Assembly: GCA_020720565.1 (NCBI GenBank)
Contig: DYOK01000001.1
Coordinates: 8,870 to 72,869 of the forward strand
Direction: 5' to 3'
Source of the DNA: Acetofilamentum sp.
GTDB taxonomy: Bacteria > Bacteroidota > Bacteroidia > Bacteroidales > JAFGXI01
Length of the DNA: 64,000 bases
In this document: one piece after another, positions 1-9,252 of the stretch
How the letters are laid out: the number at the start of each line of letters is the position of its first letter
Numbering within the stretch: the stretch's first letter is position 1
Position numbers and translations under genes: made by a program
The notes under the pieces: generated by a model
What the model saw: the letters and a program-made list of their open reading frames with translations, nothing else
Database searches by the model: none
What the model was told of the DNA's origin: nothing

Positions 1-2
1 TT

Positions 3-1046
3 TTATTTTCCAATTCTGGCGAAGAATGGTTTATGGTCAAAATTGTTTCCATTCTCAATATTGTAGCTTTTGATAGGTACTTTATCAATTCGATCATTAT
101 ATCGATGGTTTCACTTTGGGGAAGTTGGCGCATGTTTCAGGGTTTTTTAATGTTCGAACCTAAATATAAAAATTTGACTTTTTGGGCTGTATTCGGTGTG
201 CCATCAGTCATATTTTGGGGAAGCGGATTACTTAAAGACACCATTACTTTTGCTTTTCTAGGTGTATTTTTCTATCATAGCATGAAAGTATTTTTTAAAT
301 ACCAATTTAAAGCTAAATCGATTTTTGCCATCACCTTTTCGATGTTTATCATTTTTAACATCAAAGCGTATATCATTCTAAGCTTCTTGCCTGTTTTGCT
401 TATTGGTTGGATTGTTTACAATCGAAAATCGATAAAAAGTACATTTATAAGGAACATTATCACTCCATTTCTCTTGATAAGTGGCATAGGTGCAGCCGTA
501 GTTATTGTGCCAACTATTGCTCAAAGTAGCGACAAATATAAATTCGAGAATTTAGAATCTCGGTTAAAAGGATTTCACTCATGGCACTCATCTTTAGGCG
601 GATCATCGTACGATCTACATGTAACCGATTACTCGGTACCATCAATCCTAGCAAAAATTCCGGCCTCATTGAATGTTACGTTTTATCGGCCTTATGTGAC
701 CGAAATTCGAAATGCGGTAAGTGCAATAGGAGCATTGGAAAGTCTATTATTTTTAGTGCTATCAATAATAATTCTGATTCGACTTAGACTAAAACTTTTA
801 GTAATTATATTCGATAGCCCCATTTTGATTATTGCTTTGTTCTACTGTATTATTTTTGGCTTTGCTGTTGGATTTACCTCGTATAACTTTGGTGCTTTGG
901 CTCGATACAAAATTCCAACCATGCCTTTTTTTGCCTATTTAGTTTTGTATTTGTTTAATTATTATCGCATTCACCGATTCGACAAAGCAGAAGAACGTGA
1001 ACGTTCAATGGAACGCCCAGCAGAAATAAAGCAAGCAAAAGATTAA
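3..1046 (+). CDS. Multi-pass membrane protein, 5' end outside window
   Basis: The frame is open from the window edge (the first codons read L-F-S-N-S-G-E-E-W-F before the first ATG at 33), so this is the C-terminal part of a longer gene. From the ATG there are about 337 residues with some seven hydrophobic segments, for example near residues 48-66, 70-88, 98-130, 140-165, 230-250, 258-285 and 300-318. The tail is charged (D-K-A-E-E-R-E-R). A motif A-R-Y-K-I-P in the last membrane pair resembles the end of envelope polysaccharide or glycosyltransferase-type integral membrane proteins, but no family is recognised. It converges on the SpoIID gene with 38 bp between them and no clear terminator. 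Confidence 0.6.
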   Translation, partial: LFSNSGEEWFMVKIVSILNIVAFDRYFINSIIISMVSLWGSWRMFQGFLMFEPKYKNLTFWAVFGVPSVIFWGSGLLKDTITFAFLGVFFYHSMKVFFKYQFKAKSIFAITFSMFIIFNIKAYIILSFLPVLLIGWIVYNRKSIKSTFIRNIITPFLLISGIGAAVVIVPTIAQSSDKYKFENLESRLKGFHSWHSSLGGSSYDLHVTDYSVPSILAKIPASLNVTFYRPYVTEIRNAVSAIGALESLLFLVLSIIILIRLRLKLLVIIFDSPILIIALFYCIIFGFAVGFTSYNFGALARYKIPTMPFFAYLVLYLFNYYRIHRFDKAEERERSMERPAEIKQAKD

Positions 1047-1084
1047 AAGTAGAATATAATAAATGTTTTTTATAGGCGAACGGC

Positions 1085-2227
1085 TTAATATTGCAAAGCT
1101 TTCAAACTCACAATATACACGTTTTGATAGTAGAATTTGATAATATCTTTGTACGAAAAGCCCTTTTTGTCCATTTGCATGGCGCCTTCTTGCGATAGTC
1201 CGACACCATGACCATAACCCCTCCCATTTAATACAATTTGGCCGTCGGCATAGCTGATGGTAAACAAAGTCGATTTTAACTTAAATTGGTTTCGCAGTGC
1301 AGTGTATGCTATCGAATCAGAACCAAACACATAGTATTTTTTACGTCTTAAACTCGAATCATTAAAATCTGAACCATTGATATTGGGTGAAATTTTAAAG
1401 CCGTTTTGCTTTAAATAACTGACCCACGAACTCAAAGGAACCGATTTGGTCCAAAGGTAGCTATTACCGCCAATGCTGTATGGGTCTTCGACCGATCGCA
1501 AGTACGAACGCGACTGTTGCCAAACATGCTCCGAAGCTGCGGTATATCCCCCACTATTTGAATAAAAAGAGGCTGTAATTAAACTTAACGAAGAATCGAC
1601 TATCACCAAGCCTTTGGTCATGCTAGTGGCTTCGACAATTAAATCGCTAAATTTGGCTCTGCCTTTAAAAGCTTGACAATGTACGTCGTCGCACAGATTA
1701 AAACCATCGGCTTCGTGCTTGTGGTAATTCTCAAGTGCATAGGTTCGGCATAAGATGGCTTGTGTTTTATAGTATTCTTTACCTGCTTTTGAACCGCCCT
1801 CGCTCTCGACAACTGCTGCGACATAATGCTCCAAATCTAATTGGTTGATGATTCGAATTTTGCCAGCAATAACTTCTAAATAAAAATCGTCTTGATATTC
1901 ACGTGGTTTAAGTTGAGGGTTATCGGCTTTTAGTCTGATTGTATTAAAAGAACCTTTTCCTAATAGTTCAATCTTTTGATAGCTGCCCAAATCTTTTGTG
2001 TCTTCTTTAATTTGGATTTTATCACCAATTTGGTTTAGATAAATTATTTCGTTTGGGTTAATGGTTTTTACCAATTGGCTATCGCCCCATAACTGATATT
2101 GACCAAAAACTGTTGAAATTAGTACTGTTTTAAGCGCATGTTGATGGAATAGCCCAATTCTAATATCTTGAGCAAATGATACATATGAAAATATCAGAAA
2201 TAATAATATGATAATGATTCGTTTCAA
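1085..2227 (-). CDS. SpoIID/LytB domain protein (secreted)
   Basis: The product has 380 residues. An N-terminal signal peptide (hydrophobic residues 3-17, likely cleavage after S-F-A-Q) sends it to the periplasm. The SpoIID/LytB domain covers roughly residues 125-370, with the family signatures Y-V-A-A-V-V-E-S-E near 135 and G-R-G-Y-G-H-G-V-G-L-S-Q-E-G-A near 340. SpoIID is a lytic transglycosylase acting on denuded peptidoglycan glycan strands. Outside spore formers the domain is common in Bacteroidota, where its job is presumably cell-wall remodelling. Start chosen: ATG followed directly by the signal peptide. It stands alone on this strand, 206 bp from the RhuM gene. Confidence 0.9.
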   Translation of the reverse strand: MKRIIIILLFLIFSYVSFAQDIRIGLFHQHALKTVLISTVFGQYQLWGDSQLVKTINPNEIIYLNQIGDKIQIKEDTKDLGSYQKIELLGKGSFNTIRLKADNPQLKPREYQDDFYLEVIAGKIRIINQLDLEHYVAAVVESEGGSKAGKEYYKTQAILCRTYALENYHKHEADGFNLCDDVHCQAFKGRAKFSDLIVEATSMTKGLVIVDSSLSLITASFYSNSGGYTAASEHVWQQSRSYLRSVEDPYSIGGNSYLWTKSVPLSSWVSYLKQNGFKISPNINGSDFNDSSLRRKKYYVFGSDSIAYTALRNQFKLKSTLFTISYADGQIVLNGRGYGHGVGLSQEGAMQMDKKGFSYKDIIKFYYQNVYIVSLKALQY

Positions 2228-2304
2228 TTTTATAAAATATATAGATTTTTAAACAAAAAATTTAAATGTACCTGAGTTGTCGAATTCTTCAAAAATAACT
2301 TATC

Positions 2305-2421
2305 GGGAGTTCTGAAAATTGCTTTTTCATCGTTGGACTTCAATTTTAAAATCCTCATTTACAATAGTAAACTCCGGTTTTAAATTCTTGTCCGCCTCAA
2401 AAAATCTAATTTTTAGAACCC
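2305..2421. repeat. 117-bp inverted-repeat element (MITE-like)
   Basis: The left end reads GGGAGTTCTGAAAATT (2305-2320). The right end, read inward on the other strand, is GGGTTCTAAAAATT (2408-2421). These are imperfect terminal inverted repeats of about 14-16 bp around 85 bp of AT-rich sequence with no ORF. CTTAT occurs just outside both ends (2300-2303 region and 2424-2428) and could be a duplicated target, though imperfectly placed. The left end recurs alone at 14856-14873. This fits a non-autonomous transposon or insertion-sequence remnant; no transposase is in the window. Confidence 0.5.
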
Positions 2422-2433
2422 ATCTTATGTAAA

Positions 2434-3492
2434 TTAGCAGTTATCATCATTTGCTTTTTGAATATTATTCAGATTCAATTCATTATTCACTAATCGATCA
2501 AAATCACTTTCAAATAATCTGTCCTGTATAATTCTGTATTTCTCAAACTCTGTTTCCGCATGCACTTTTGCAATTTCTGCAGACACTTTTCCTGCATCTT
2601 GTAATATATTTCTATCAGTGGCTTCAATAAATCTATTCAAACGTGTCTCCCAGTCTTCCATTGTCATCGGAATTCCCCTAAGTGCCATATCCTCAGCAAT
2701 ATCAATGTAGGCAGAAACCAATCGTTGTAATTGTTGCATCTCATTTTCGTTCAAATAGTTTTTTGCTACACTTACATCAAATTTTTGAATTTTTCCATTT
2801 GGTGCATCTTTCCAAATACTTAATCCCATATTCTGCTTTTGGTGGTCGGCTCTATTAATTATTACTTCCGCTGCTGTTTGACCGTGTATTGCCCAATGTA
2901 ACTTATTTTGAACTGTTGCAAAAAAACGTTTAGTTGCTTGAGCTGTAAAATCATAATCAATAGCTGTGGTATAAATATCGGTTATTTTTTGATAAAATTT
3001 GCGTTCGCTTAACCGTATTTCTCTAATACGTTGCAGTTGTTCTTCAAAGTATTTTTTGCCTAAAATAGAGCCATCGTTTTTAAGTCGCTCATCGTCCATT
3101 GCAAAACCCTTGATCGTAAACTCTTGCACAATTTGAGTTGCCCACTTTCGGAACATTACCGCTCGCTCACTGTTAACTTTGTAGCCTATTGCAATTATTG
3201 CCGATAAATTATAGTGCTTTGTTTTGTAGCTTTTAGCATCATTGGCAGTTATTCGAAAATTTCGAATAACTGAACTTTCACTTAGCTCACTATCCAAAAA
3301 TATTTTTTTTAAATGATAATTAATGGTATGAGTTTCTACATTGTATAACTCCCCCATCATTTTTTGAGTTAACCAAATATTTTCATCTGCATAAATTGCA
3401 TCTATTCCACCATCACCTGTCGAAGCAATAAAAGTTAAATATTCGGCAGATGAAGATCGAATTACTGCTTTATTTTTATTTTTTTCTGCCAT
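2434..3492 (-). CDS. RhuM family protein
   Basis: The product has 352 residues, soluble, with no signal peptide. It matches the virulence RhuM family by its N-terminal W-L-T-Q-K-M-M-G-E-L-Y block (a helix-turn-helix-like element around 40-60), the S-V-I-R-N-F-R-I-T-A-N-D segment near 88, the Y-N-L-S-A-I-I-A-I-G-Y-K-V-N-S block near 110, and the F-R-K-W-A-T-Q-I-V-Q-E-F helix typical of phage-type Bro/KilA/RhuM proteins. Biochemical function is unknown; family members sit in pathogenicity islands and accessory regions. The gene is single, flanked by AT-rich gaps and by the inverted-repeat element at 2305-2421, so lateral gain between the SpoIID gene and lpxB is plausible. I see no toxin or restriction partner. 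Confidence 0.85.
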   Translation of the reverse strand: MAEKNKNKAVIRSSSAEYLTFIASTGDGGIDAIYADENIWLTQKMMGELYNVETHTINYHLKKIFLDSELSESSVIRNFRITANDAKSYKTKHYNLSAIIAIGYKVNSERAVMFRKWATQIVQEFTIKGFAMDDERLKNDGSILGKKYFEEQLQRIREIRLSERKFYQKITDIYTTAIDYDFTAQATKRFFATVQNKLHWAIHGQTAAEVIINRADHQKQNMGLSIWKDAPNGKIQKFDVSVAKNYLNENEMQQLQRLVSAYIDIAEDMALRGIPMTMEDWETRLNRFIEATDRNILQDAGKVSAEIAKVHAETEFEKYRIIQDRLFESDFDRLVNNELNLNNIQKANDDNC

Positions 3493-3636
3493 TTAGTGAT
3501 TAATATATGATCCAAGACTCCAATTTTTCGTTTTGATAAAGTTTTGCTTATTATGTGTCAATATATAGTTTGACTTGTTAAATTTTACCCTTTACAGCAA
3601 CATTAACTGGTTTTCAATTTTATTGTTTGATATCCT

Positions 3637-4758
3637 CTAATTTAAATTTTGAGTCATATGCTCAGCAATTCTTTTCGAAGCTCCGGAACCACCTAGGGCA
3701 TTCTCCAACACATTATAATCGTTTAAGATGTCATTTCGAGTCTGCCCATCTATTATCTTTTTAAATTCTCGCACAAGATTTTCGACTGTCAAATCGTCCT
3801 GTATCAATTCAGTGACAGACTTTTTATCTAAAATTAAGTTAACCAATGAAATGTACTTAACGTCAACAATCAGTTTAGCAATTTTGAACGATAGTGCATC
3901 GCCTTTATAGCAAACTACTTGAGGTATTTTAAATAAAGCCGTTTCAAGTGTGGCCGTTCCCGATGTGACAATAGCAGAATGCGAATGCGAAAGCAAATCG
4001 TATGTTTTATTAACAACCAGTTTTACGTTTTTATTCGCAATTATAGGTTCAAAGATAGATAAGTCTAAAGCCGGTGCCACAGATACAACGAATTGGAATT
4101 GAGGAAATTGCTCGACTAAGGCTAGCATAATTGGCAGTTTTACATTCACTTCTTTAACTCTACTTCCTGGTAAAACGGCCACGATGGGGCGATTATCTAA
4201 TGAATGGCTGGTTTTAAATTCTTCTAATGTAGGACGTTTGTTGGTCGAATAGAGACTCATGGCATCGAGCAAAGGATGTCCAAAATAAGCCACCTCGTAT
4301 TGATGTTTCTGATAAAACGGTTTTTCGAAAGGCAGAATCACGTACATTTGATCGACATATTTTTTGATAGTTTTAACTCGTGATTCTTTCCAAGCCCATA
4401 CAGTTGGCGAAATATAATACAATACTTTTATGTTATTTTGATGTATAAACTTCGCCATTCTTAAATTAAATCCGGGATAGTCAATCAAAATAACAGCATC
4501 GGGCTTAAAATCGAGGATGTCTTTTTTGCACTGCTTAAAGTTTTTAAAAATCGTAAAAATATTTTTTAGAACTTCAACAAACCCCATAAATGCGAGTTCT
4601 TTAATGTGTTTTTTAGGTGCTTTGCCAATCTGTTCAGTCATGGCATCACCGCCCCAAAAACTAAATTGAGCATGTGAGTCGATTCTTTTGATTTCCCGAA
4701 CCAAATTGGCACCATGTAAATCGCCTGAGGCCTCCCCTGCTATAATAAAATATTTCAT
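3637..4758 (-). CDS. lpxB: Lipid-A-disaccharide synthase
   Basis: LpxB joins UDP-diacylglucosamine and lipid X (GT19 family) to make the lipid A disaccharide at the inner face of the inner membrane. The 373-residue product starts M-K-Y-F-I-I-A-G-E-A-S-G-D-L-H-G, the diagnostic N-terminal motif. It also shows Y-Y-I-S-P-T-V-W-A-W near 115, V-L-P-G-S-R near 195 and T-S-G-T-A-T-L-E near 265. The ATG at 4758 is chosen because the motif begins there; a TTG eight codons upstream gives an unlikely extension. It shares strand with surE and the small membrane protein upstream, a likely envelope/housekeeping transcription unit. Confidence 0.96.
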   Translation of the reverse strand: MKYFIIAGEASGDLHGANLVREIKRIDSHAQFSFWGGDAMTEQIGKAPKKHIKELAFMGFVEVLKNIFTIFKNFKQCKKDILDFKPDAVILIDYPGFNLRMAKFIHQNNIKVLYYISPTVWAWKESRVKTIKKYVDQMYVILPFEKPFYQKHQYEVAYFGHPLLDAMSLYSTNKRPTLEEFKTSHSLDNRPIVAVLPGSRVKEVNVKLPIMLALVEQFPQFQFVVSVAPALDLSIFEPIIANKNVKLVVNKTYDLLSHSHSAIVTSGTATLETALFKIPQVVCYKGDALSFKIAKLIVDVKYISLVNLILDKKSVTELIQDDLTVENLVREFKKIIDGQTRNDILNDYNVLENALGGSGASKRIAEHMTQNLN

Positions 4759-4782
4759 CTGTCTATTTTTTACAATTTGCAA

Positions 4783-4981
4783 TTTGCTGAGTTGATTATT
4801 TGTTTAGTTGTTAATGTGTTGATGCGTTAATGTGGCAATGTGCAAATACAGCATTCAAAATTCATAATACTTTGGCTATCAATTGTTGATTGACGAATTG
4901 AAAAATTAAAATAATTTAATATTAACTTGCTCAAAAACCTGATAATCTTTTGGTTACAAACTAAAAAAAAGGCAGAAGACC
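4783..4981. other. AT-rich spacer with TTG/ATG-type low-complexity runs
   Basis: The gap between lpxB and the small membrane protein holds a run of short imperfect units of the GTTAATGTGTTGATGCG type (about 4805-4850). No ORF, hairpin terminator or member of the dispersed repeat family is visible. It looks like low-complexity filler comparable in flavour to the repeats at 63807-63983. Confidence 0.4.
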
Positions 4982-5293
4982 TTAAAAGACAAATTTAAGG
5001 CCAAAAACCACAACAACCAGAATAACGGTCGATATCATAACTCCTTGAACTGTATAATAGTACTTTTTCCATATAAAAAGGAAAAACAAACCTAAATTGG
5101 GTATTGCACTTAAACTAAATAGCGACGAAAGGCGACCAATTTCGTGTAATTGCCTCAAAAATTGAATCAAACTGAGATGTCGATTGGCTTCTGCACTTAC
5201 AAAAATAAGCGTCAATAAGGGTATAAATACCCCAAGGGACAAGCCTAACCAGCGATTATTGAGTACCGATTTGGGTTTATTATCGTTTTCCAA
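4982..5293 (-). CDS. Small membrane protein overlapping surE
   Basis: The product has about 103 residues if it starts at a TTG (5293) inside the last codons of surE, giving a 14-nt overlap and implying translational coupling. An upstream in-frame start at 5359 would overlap surE by 80 nt and looks less likely. Three hydrophobic segments are visible (about residues 13-30, 52-70 and 80-100), with a charged N-terminus. No known family is recognised. The position between surE and lpxB on the same strand suggests it belongs to their operon. The start codon is the weak point of the call. Confidence 0.6.
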   Translation of the reverse strand: MENDNKPKSVLNNRWLGLSLGVFIPLLTLIFVSAEANRHLSLIQFLRQLHEIGRLSSLFSLSAIPNLGLFFLFIWKKYYYTVQGVMISTVILVVVVFGLKFVF

Positions 5294-6062
5294 TCCAATT
5301 CCAATTTTTAATTTGTTCAATATCCTGATGGGCTGTACCGTCAATCTGATTTGGAACAACCGCTATATAATTCCGTTCAAGTGCCCATTCGTCGGTGTCT
5401 TCGGCTTGCGGTTCAAAATTGTTAAATGCACCTGTTAACCAATAATAGGTACCACCATGAGGATCGGTTCGCTTTTCGTATTCTTCTTTCCAAACACCCT
5501 TAGTCTGTCGGCAAACTTTTATTCCTTTTATTTCTGATAAACCAACATCAGGAAAGTTAATATTCAAATAAGTCTGATCGTTCAGTCCATTGGTTAACAC
5601 TTCCTTAATCATTTGTGGCAAAAAATGGGATACCACAGAAAAATCGGCATCTTTATCGTGATTCAGCAACGAGAAGCCTACCGATGGGATGCCGTTTAAA
5701 CAGCCTTCGCGTGCTGCTCCTAATGTTCCAGAGTAGATTACACTTATCGAGGCATTAGAACCATGATTAACGCCTGATAATACCAATGCTGGGCGTTCTT
5801 TAAGAATCTGATTCATGGCCAATTTAACCGCATCAACAGGCGTTCCGTTGATTGAATAAATGGTTAATTCTTCTGATTTTTGGTGTAAAGTTAACCGCAG
5901 AGGATTTTTTATGGTTATAGCATGCGACATACCTGATTCCCCTCTATCGGGTGCAACCACCACGATACGTCCAAAAGGCCTTGCGGCTTCTATTAAATGA
6001 GCTAATCCCTTGGCTTGATATCCATCGTCATTCGAGATTAGAATTAATGGCTTTTTAGTCAT
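5280..6062 (-). CDS. surE: 5'/3'-nucleotidase SurE
   Basis: SurE is a metal-dependent nucleoside monophosphatase and exopolyphosphatase linked to stationary-phase survival. The 260-residue product carries the N-terminal metal-binding S-N-D-D-G-Y near residues 9-14 (the D-D pair binds the divalent ion), S-G-M-S-H-A near 44, and the downstream S-G-V-N-H-G-S-N motif near 96, all in the order and spacing of the family. Length is normal. It lies upstream of the small membrane protein (14-nt overlap) and lpxB. The upstream 270 bp hold a dispersed repeat copy at 6182-6262. Confidence 0.96.
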   Translation of the reverse strand: MTKKPLILISNDDGYQAKGLAHLIEAARPFGRIVVVAPDRGESGMSHAITIKNPLRLTLHQKSEELTIYSINGTPVDAVKLAMNQILKERPALVLSGVNHGSNASISVIYSGTLGAAREGCLNGIPSVGFSLLNHDKDADFSVVSHFLPQMIKEVLTNGLNDQTYLNINFPDVGLSEIKGIKVCRQTKGVWKEEYEKRTDPHGGTYYWLTGAFNNFEPQAEDTDEWALERNYIAVVPNQIDGTAHQDIEQIKNWNWIGKR

Positions 6063-6181
6063 ATTTTTTCTTTTGTCATCTAAAAGGCAAATCTACATTA
6101 AGTCTTTGCTTTATCAAACACATTACGTTGAAGTATTAAAGCTTTTTTCAACAAAGCAAAAAATAACGATTGCACGAGTTT

Positions 6182-6262
6182 TAAGGCCTTCAATTTATTG
6201 GTTGTTTCTGTAACTTTCAAAATGTCAGATTTTTAGCTAAAACAATACAATATTAAAGTATA
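6182..6262 (+). repeat. Dispersed TAAGGTC repeat, copy A
   Basis: Starts TAAGGCCTTCAA and keeps the spaced blocks ATTTATTGGTTGTTTCTGTA, TCAGATTTTTAGCT and ATACAATATTAAAG in the family order. The 5' hairpin has become the perfect palindrome AAGGCCTT. It lies in the gap between the divergent surE and yjbR genes and not at a stop codon. Confidence 0.7.
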
Positions 6263-6335
6263 CATACTACCTAAATATTTTTCTACACTTGAATATTAAT
6301 CACTATATTTATTCCATCTTTTGATTTTTGAAAAT

Positions 6336-6692
6336 ATGAATATCGAAAATTTCAGACAATATTGTATCGATTTGAAAGGCACTACTGAAAGTTTTCCGTT
6401 CGATCAAACGACTTTAGTCTTTAAAGTAATGGATAAAATGTATGCATTGCTCGATTTAGAAGATAAAAAAGCCAATTTAAAAGTTTTGCCAGACAACATT
6501 TTCGATTTAATCGATAGAAATGCCTTTGTTTTCCCTGGATATCACATGAATAAAAAGCATTGGATTACTGTTGATATCGAACAAGCACCAAATGTTGAAT
6601 TTATTAATCAACTGATTTACAATTCATATAAACTGGTCGTTAGCAGATTGCCAAAGAAAAAACAAATTGAATTAGCACAGCCATTCGATTAA
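6336..6692 (+). CDS. MmcQ/YjbR family protein
   Basis: The product has 118 residues from the ATG at 6336 (M-N-I-E-N-F-R-Q); an ATG-like start 15 bases earlier adds only five residues. The YjbR fold (cyanobacterial-TypA-like, sometimes called a DNA-binding fold) is recognised by the early G-T-T-E-S-F-P-F-D, then V-F-K-V-M-D-K-M-Y-A-L near 30, and the H-W-I-T-V-D segment near 82 followed by a helix ending S-R-L-P-K-K. Function in the family is not settled. It is a single plus-strand gene inside a long minus-strand block. Confidence 0.85.
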   Translation: MNIENFRQYCIDLKGTTESFPFDQTTLVFKVMDKMYALLDLEDKKANLKVLPDNIFDLIDRNAFVFPGYHMNKKHWITVDIEQAPNVEFINQLIYNSYKLVVSRLPKKKQIELAQPFD

Positions 6693-6760
6693 TTGAAACG
6701 ATTATATAAAGAATCGAACCTTTGATATTTAAACAGAGTATTCCTCTATTTTAAACAAAT

Positions 6761-9244
6761 CTATATTTCTTTTGATAAGAATTTATTCATTTTATAAAAC
6801 AAAATGTCTTTTTTGATGGGCTTTGTGATAAAATCATCACAGCCAGCCTCAATTGCACGTCTTTTTTCGTCGGACATGGCATAAGCCGTTTGGGCAATAA
6901 TTGGTAATTTTGAATATCTCGATTTAATTTCTTCTGCGGCAGTGTATCCGTCCATTTCTGGCATTTTTAAATCGAGTAGTATCAAATTCGGAATCTCTTT
7001 TTGCACGGCTTTTATCAACTCTTTTCCATTTTTTAACCATACCAAACGCACTTCGGTTTTTTTAAGATAGGCTTCGATCAGTAAATAATTCGATTGCTCA
7101 TCTTCTGCAACATAGACCAATTGGTCTTTCCATTTGCATTCTAATTGTTGATGGGGTTTAATAAATGATTTGGTATCGCCAATTTCTTTAACAATTAAAC
7201 TTGGCAAACTAACAATAAATTCGGTGCCGACACTTCGATGCGAGTTAACCAGTATATCACCACCCAATAAATTACTTAGATGTTTGCTAATGGCTAAACC
7301 CAAACCAGCACCACGAAATGGGCGTGTCGAGCTTTCGTCGACTTGTCTAAAGCGGTCGAAAATAATATCCTGTTTCTCTTTGGGGATTCCTATTCCAGAA
7401 TCTTTAACGTGAAAAATTATTTTGTTATCGAGTAACTCGTACCAAACCTCAATCGAGCCATTGGGTGTGAATTTTATCGAATTGTTAATTAAGTTATTTA
7501 GAATTTGTTTCAATCGGCTCCTATCCGATTTAATATTGACAGGTAATTTGCTGTATGCAAATCGCATCTGAACGTTGGTTTGTTCGTTTAGGATGTTGTA
7601 ATATTCTATTTCGAGCTCTTCGAATACTTCGTTTATATTAAATACCTCTTGCCTAATTTCCAGTTGGTTCGATTCAATTTTCGAAATATCGATAATATCA
7701 TCGATTAGTTTAATTAAAACATCGCCCGAGTTTTGAATCAGTGAAGAATATTTTGTTCTTAGTTCTTGATCTAAATCTTCGTTGAGCACCAAATTTGAAA
7801 AACCGATTATCGCATTCATAGGTGTCCTAATTTCGTGCGACATATTCGATAAAAAAGCTGATTTTAGCCGATCGGATTCAATCGCATTTTCTTTGGCTTG
7901 TATCAACTCTTTTTCGTACGAGATTCGTTCCAAGATAATGGCGGCTTGAGCAATAAAAATTTCGACAAACTCGTTTTCGACTAGAAAATTCTCGTTAGGT
8001 GTTAAGATTGCAATTCCACCTAATATTTTGTTTTCGACAATTAGTTTTCCTGTATAAATTTTTTTAACACCAAGAAACGTTTTTAACAAAACCATTTTAG
8101 CTTTAGAAATGGTTTTAAAAAAACTACTAGTCGTCAATAAATCTTCAATATCAACAAAAAAATGATTGCTAGGTATTTGGTAATCAATTACATCAATCTC
8201 TAACTTACTGATATCAAATTTTAAAAACTCTGACAATTGAGCCATTTTTGAACCCTCAATATGATTGATTTTTACCCTGTGTGTCTCTGGTATATAATCG
8301 CCAATAATGATAACAGATTTAGGATTAAAGGCATAAAGGGTTCTGGCAATATACTTATATAGTGAGTTTTTGTCTTTATATTGGTTGAGTTGAAATACCG
8401 ACAACGCTAGTAATTCTTTCTGTTTTCGATTTTCTGTATCGATTTTATATCGTTTGATGGACTCTGTTTTGTCTTGAAAAATACATTGAAAGTAGCTATC
8501 GCCTTGCTTTATAAATTTTGTAACCGAGATAGAAACATTACGTTCTTCTGAGTTTCGAACAAATAAAATTGTGTTAAAACTTTTATCGTTGTTATCGCTT
8601 GAAGCGTTAAGAAGATAAGTTTTAAAGGCAGGGCCATCTTCACCAATAAAATCAGAAATTCTCTTGGAAATAAGGTCTGATTGCTTCAAATTGAACAGCT
8701 CTTCAGCTTTTGTATTTCCTTGATGAATTACGCCTTCTTCAGTATGGAGAATTAAAGTTGTTAAAGGTGATAATTGGAAAAGGAGGCTATACCGCTCTTC
8801 AAGTTCGTGTTGTTTTGATACATCGAACAAAATTCCCCTTATGGCATAAGGAAGATCATTACGATAAACAATACTGGTACTTGAAATGACAGGCACTCTA
8901 TTGCCATCTTTCGACTTTGCCCAATAGGTTTGCCGTTCGTATGGTTCGTTTCGGAGTATTCGGTCAATATTAACTAAGATTTTTGGGTAATCTTCGGGGA
9001 AGATATCTTGTAGACTAAAGTCTTCGGTAAACTCTTTATATGAATAACCATATTTAGCCAAGCCATTAGCATTGATATAATTAACTTTACCGTCTAAATT
9101 GAGTTCAAAAACTAATTCAGGTATTAAATCGAGCATTTCTTTGTGCCGAGAAATATCGACGAGATTTAAAGCACTTTTTAATCGCGCATTCTCCGCCTCG
9201 TATAATGCTAACTTGTTTAATAAATCTTGGTTAGTTTGGCTCAT
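6761..9244 (-). CDS. Hybrid sensor histidine kinase (PAS-PAS-GAF-like-HisKA-HATPase-REC)
   Basis: An 827-residue soluble hybrid kinase with no membrane segment. Visible order: coiled N-terminus; PAS about 38-150 (with G-K-V-N-Y-I-N-A-N-G); second PAS about 150-265; GAF-like region about 285-445; HisKA with the phospho-acceptor in F-L-S-N-M-S-H-E-I-R-T-P (about 470-480); HATPase with N-N-L-I-N-N-S-I-K-F, D-S-G-I-G-I-P and G-L-G-L-A-I-S boxes; C-terminal receiver about 705-822 with the acceptor Asp in L-I-L-L-D-L-K-M-P and the Lys of I-T-K-P. All catalytic motifs are intact. The start lies 8 bp past the end of ftsY, so it is probably cotranscribed with it. There is no dedicated response regulator nearby. 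Confidence 0.93.
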   Translation of the reverse strand: MSQTNQDLLNKLALYEAENARLKSALNLVDISRHKEMLDLIPELVFELNLDGKVNYINANGLAKYGYSYKEFTEDFSLQDIFPEDYPKILVNIDRILRNEPYERQTYWAKSKDGNRVPVISSTSIVYRNDLPYAIRGILFDVSKQHELEERYSLLFQLSPLTTLILHTEEGVIHQGNTKAEELFNLKQSDLISKRISDFIGEDGPAFKTYLLNASSDNNDKSFNTILFVRNSEERNVSISVTKFIKQGDSYFQCIFQDKTESIKRYKIDTENRKQKELLALSVFQLNQYKDKNSLYKYIARTLYAFNPKSVIIIGDYIPETHRVKINHIEGSKMAQLSEFLKFDISKLEIDVIDYQIPSNHFFVDIEDLLTTSSFFKTISKAKMVLLKTFLGVKKIYTGKLIVENKILGGIAILTPNENFLVENEFVEIFIAQAAIILERISYEKELIQAKENAIESDRLKSAFLSNMSHEIRTPMNAIIGFSNLVLNEDLDQELRTKYSSLIQNSGDVLIKLIDDIIDISKIESNQLEIRQEVFNINEVFEELEIEYYNILNEQTNVQMRFAYSKLPVNIKSDRSRLKQILNNLINNSIKFTPNGSIEVWYELLDNKIIFHVKDSGIGIPKEKQDIIFDRFRQVDESSTRPFRGAGLGLAISKHLSNLLGGDILVNSHRSVGTEFIVSLPSLIVKEIGDTKSFIKPHQQLECKWKDQLVYVAEDEQSNYLLIEAYLKKTEVRLVWLKNGKELIKAVQKEIPNLILLDLKMPEMDGYTAAEEIKSRYSKLPIIAQTAYAMSDEKRRAIEAGCDDFITKPIKKDILFYKMNKFLSKEI

Positions 9245-9252
9245 AATTTAAG

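Noticed and set aside
1060..1090. A possible further repeat copy at the SpoIID stop (minus strand TAAGCCGTTCGCCTAT)
   Set aside because: Only the first 16 bases resemble the family; the middle and 3' blocks are missing, so I did not count it.
4805..4850. GTTAATGTG-type runs after lpxB as a regulatory repeat
   Set aside because: Units are irregular and low in complexity, and no fixed period or hairpin is seen.
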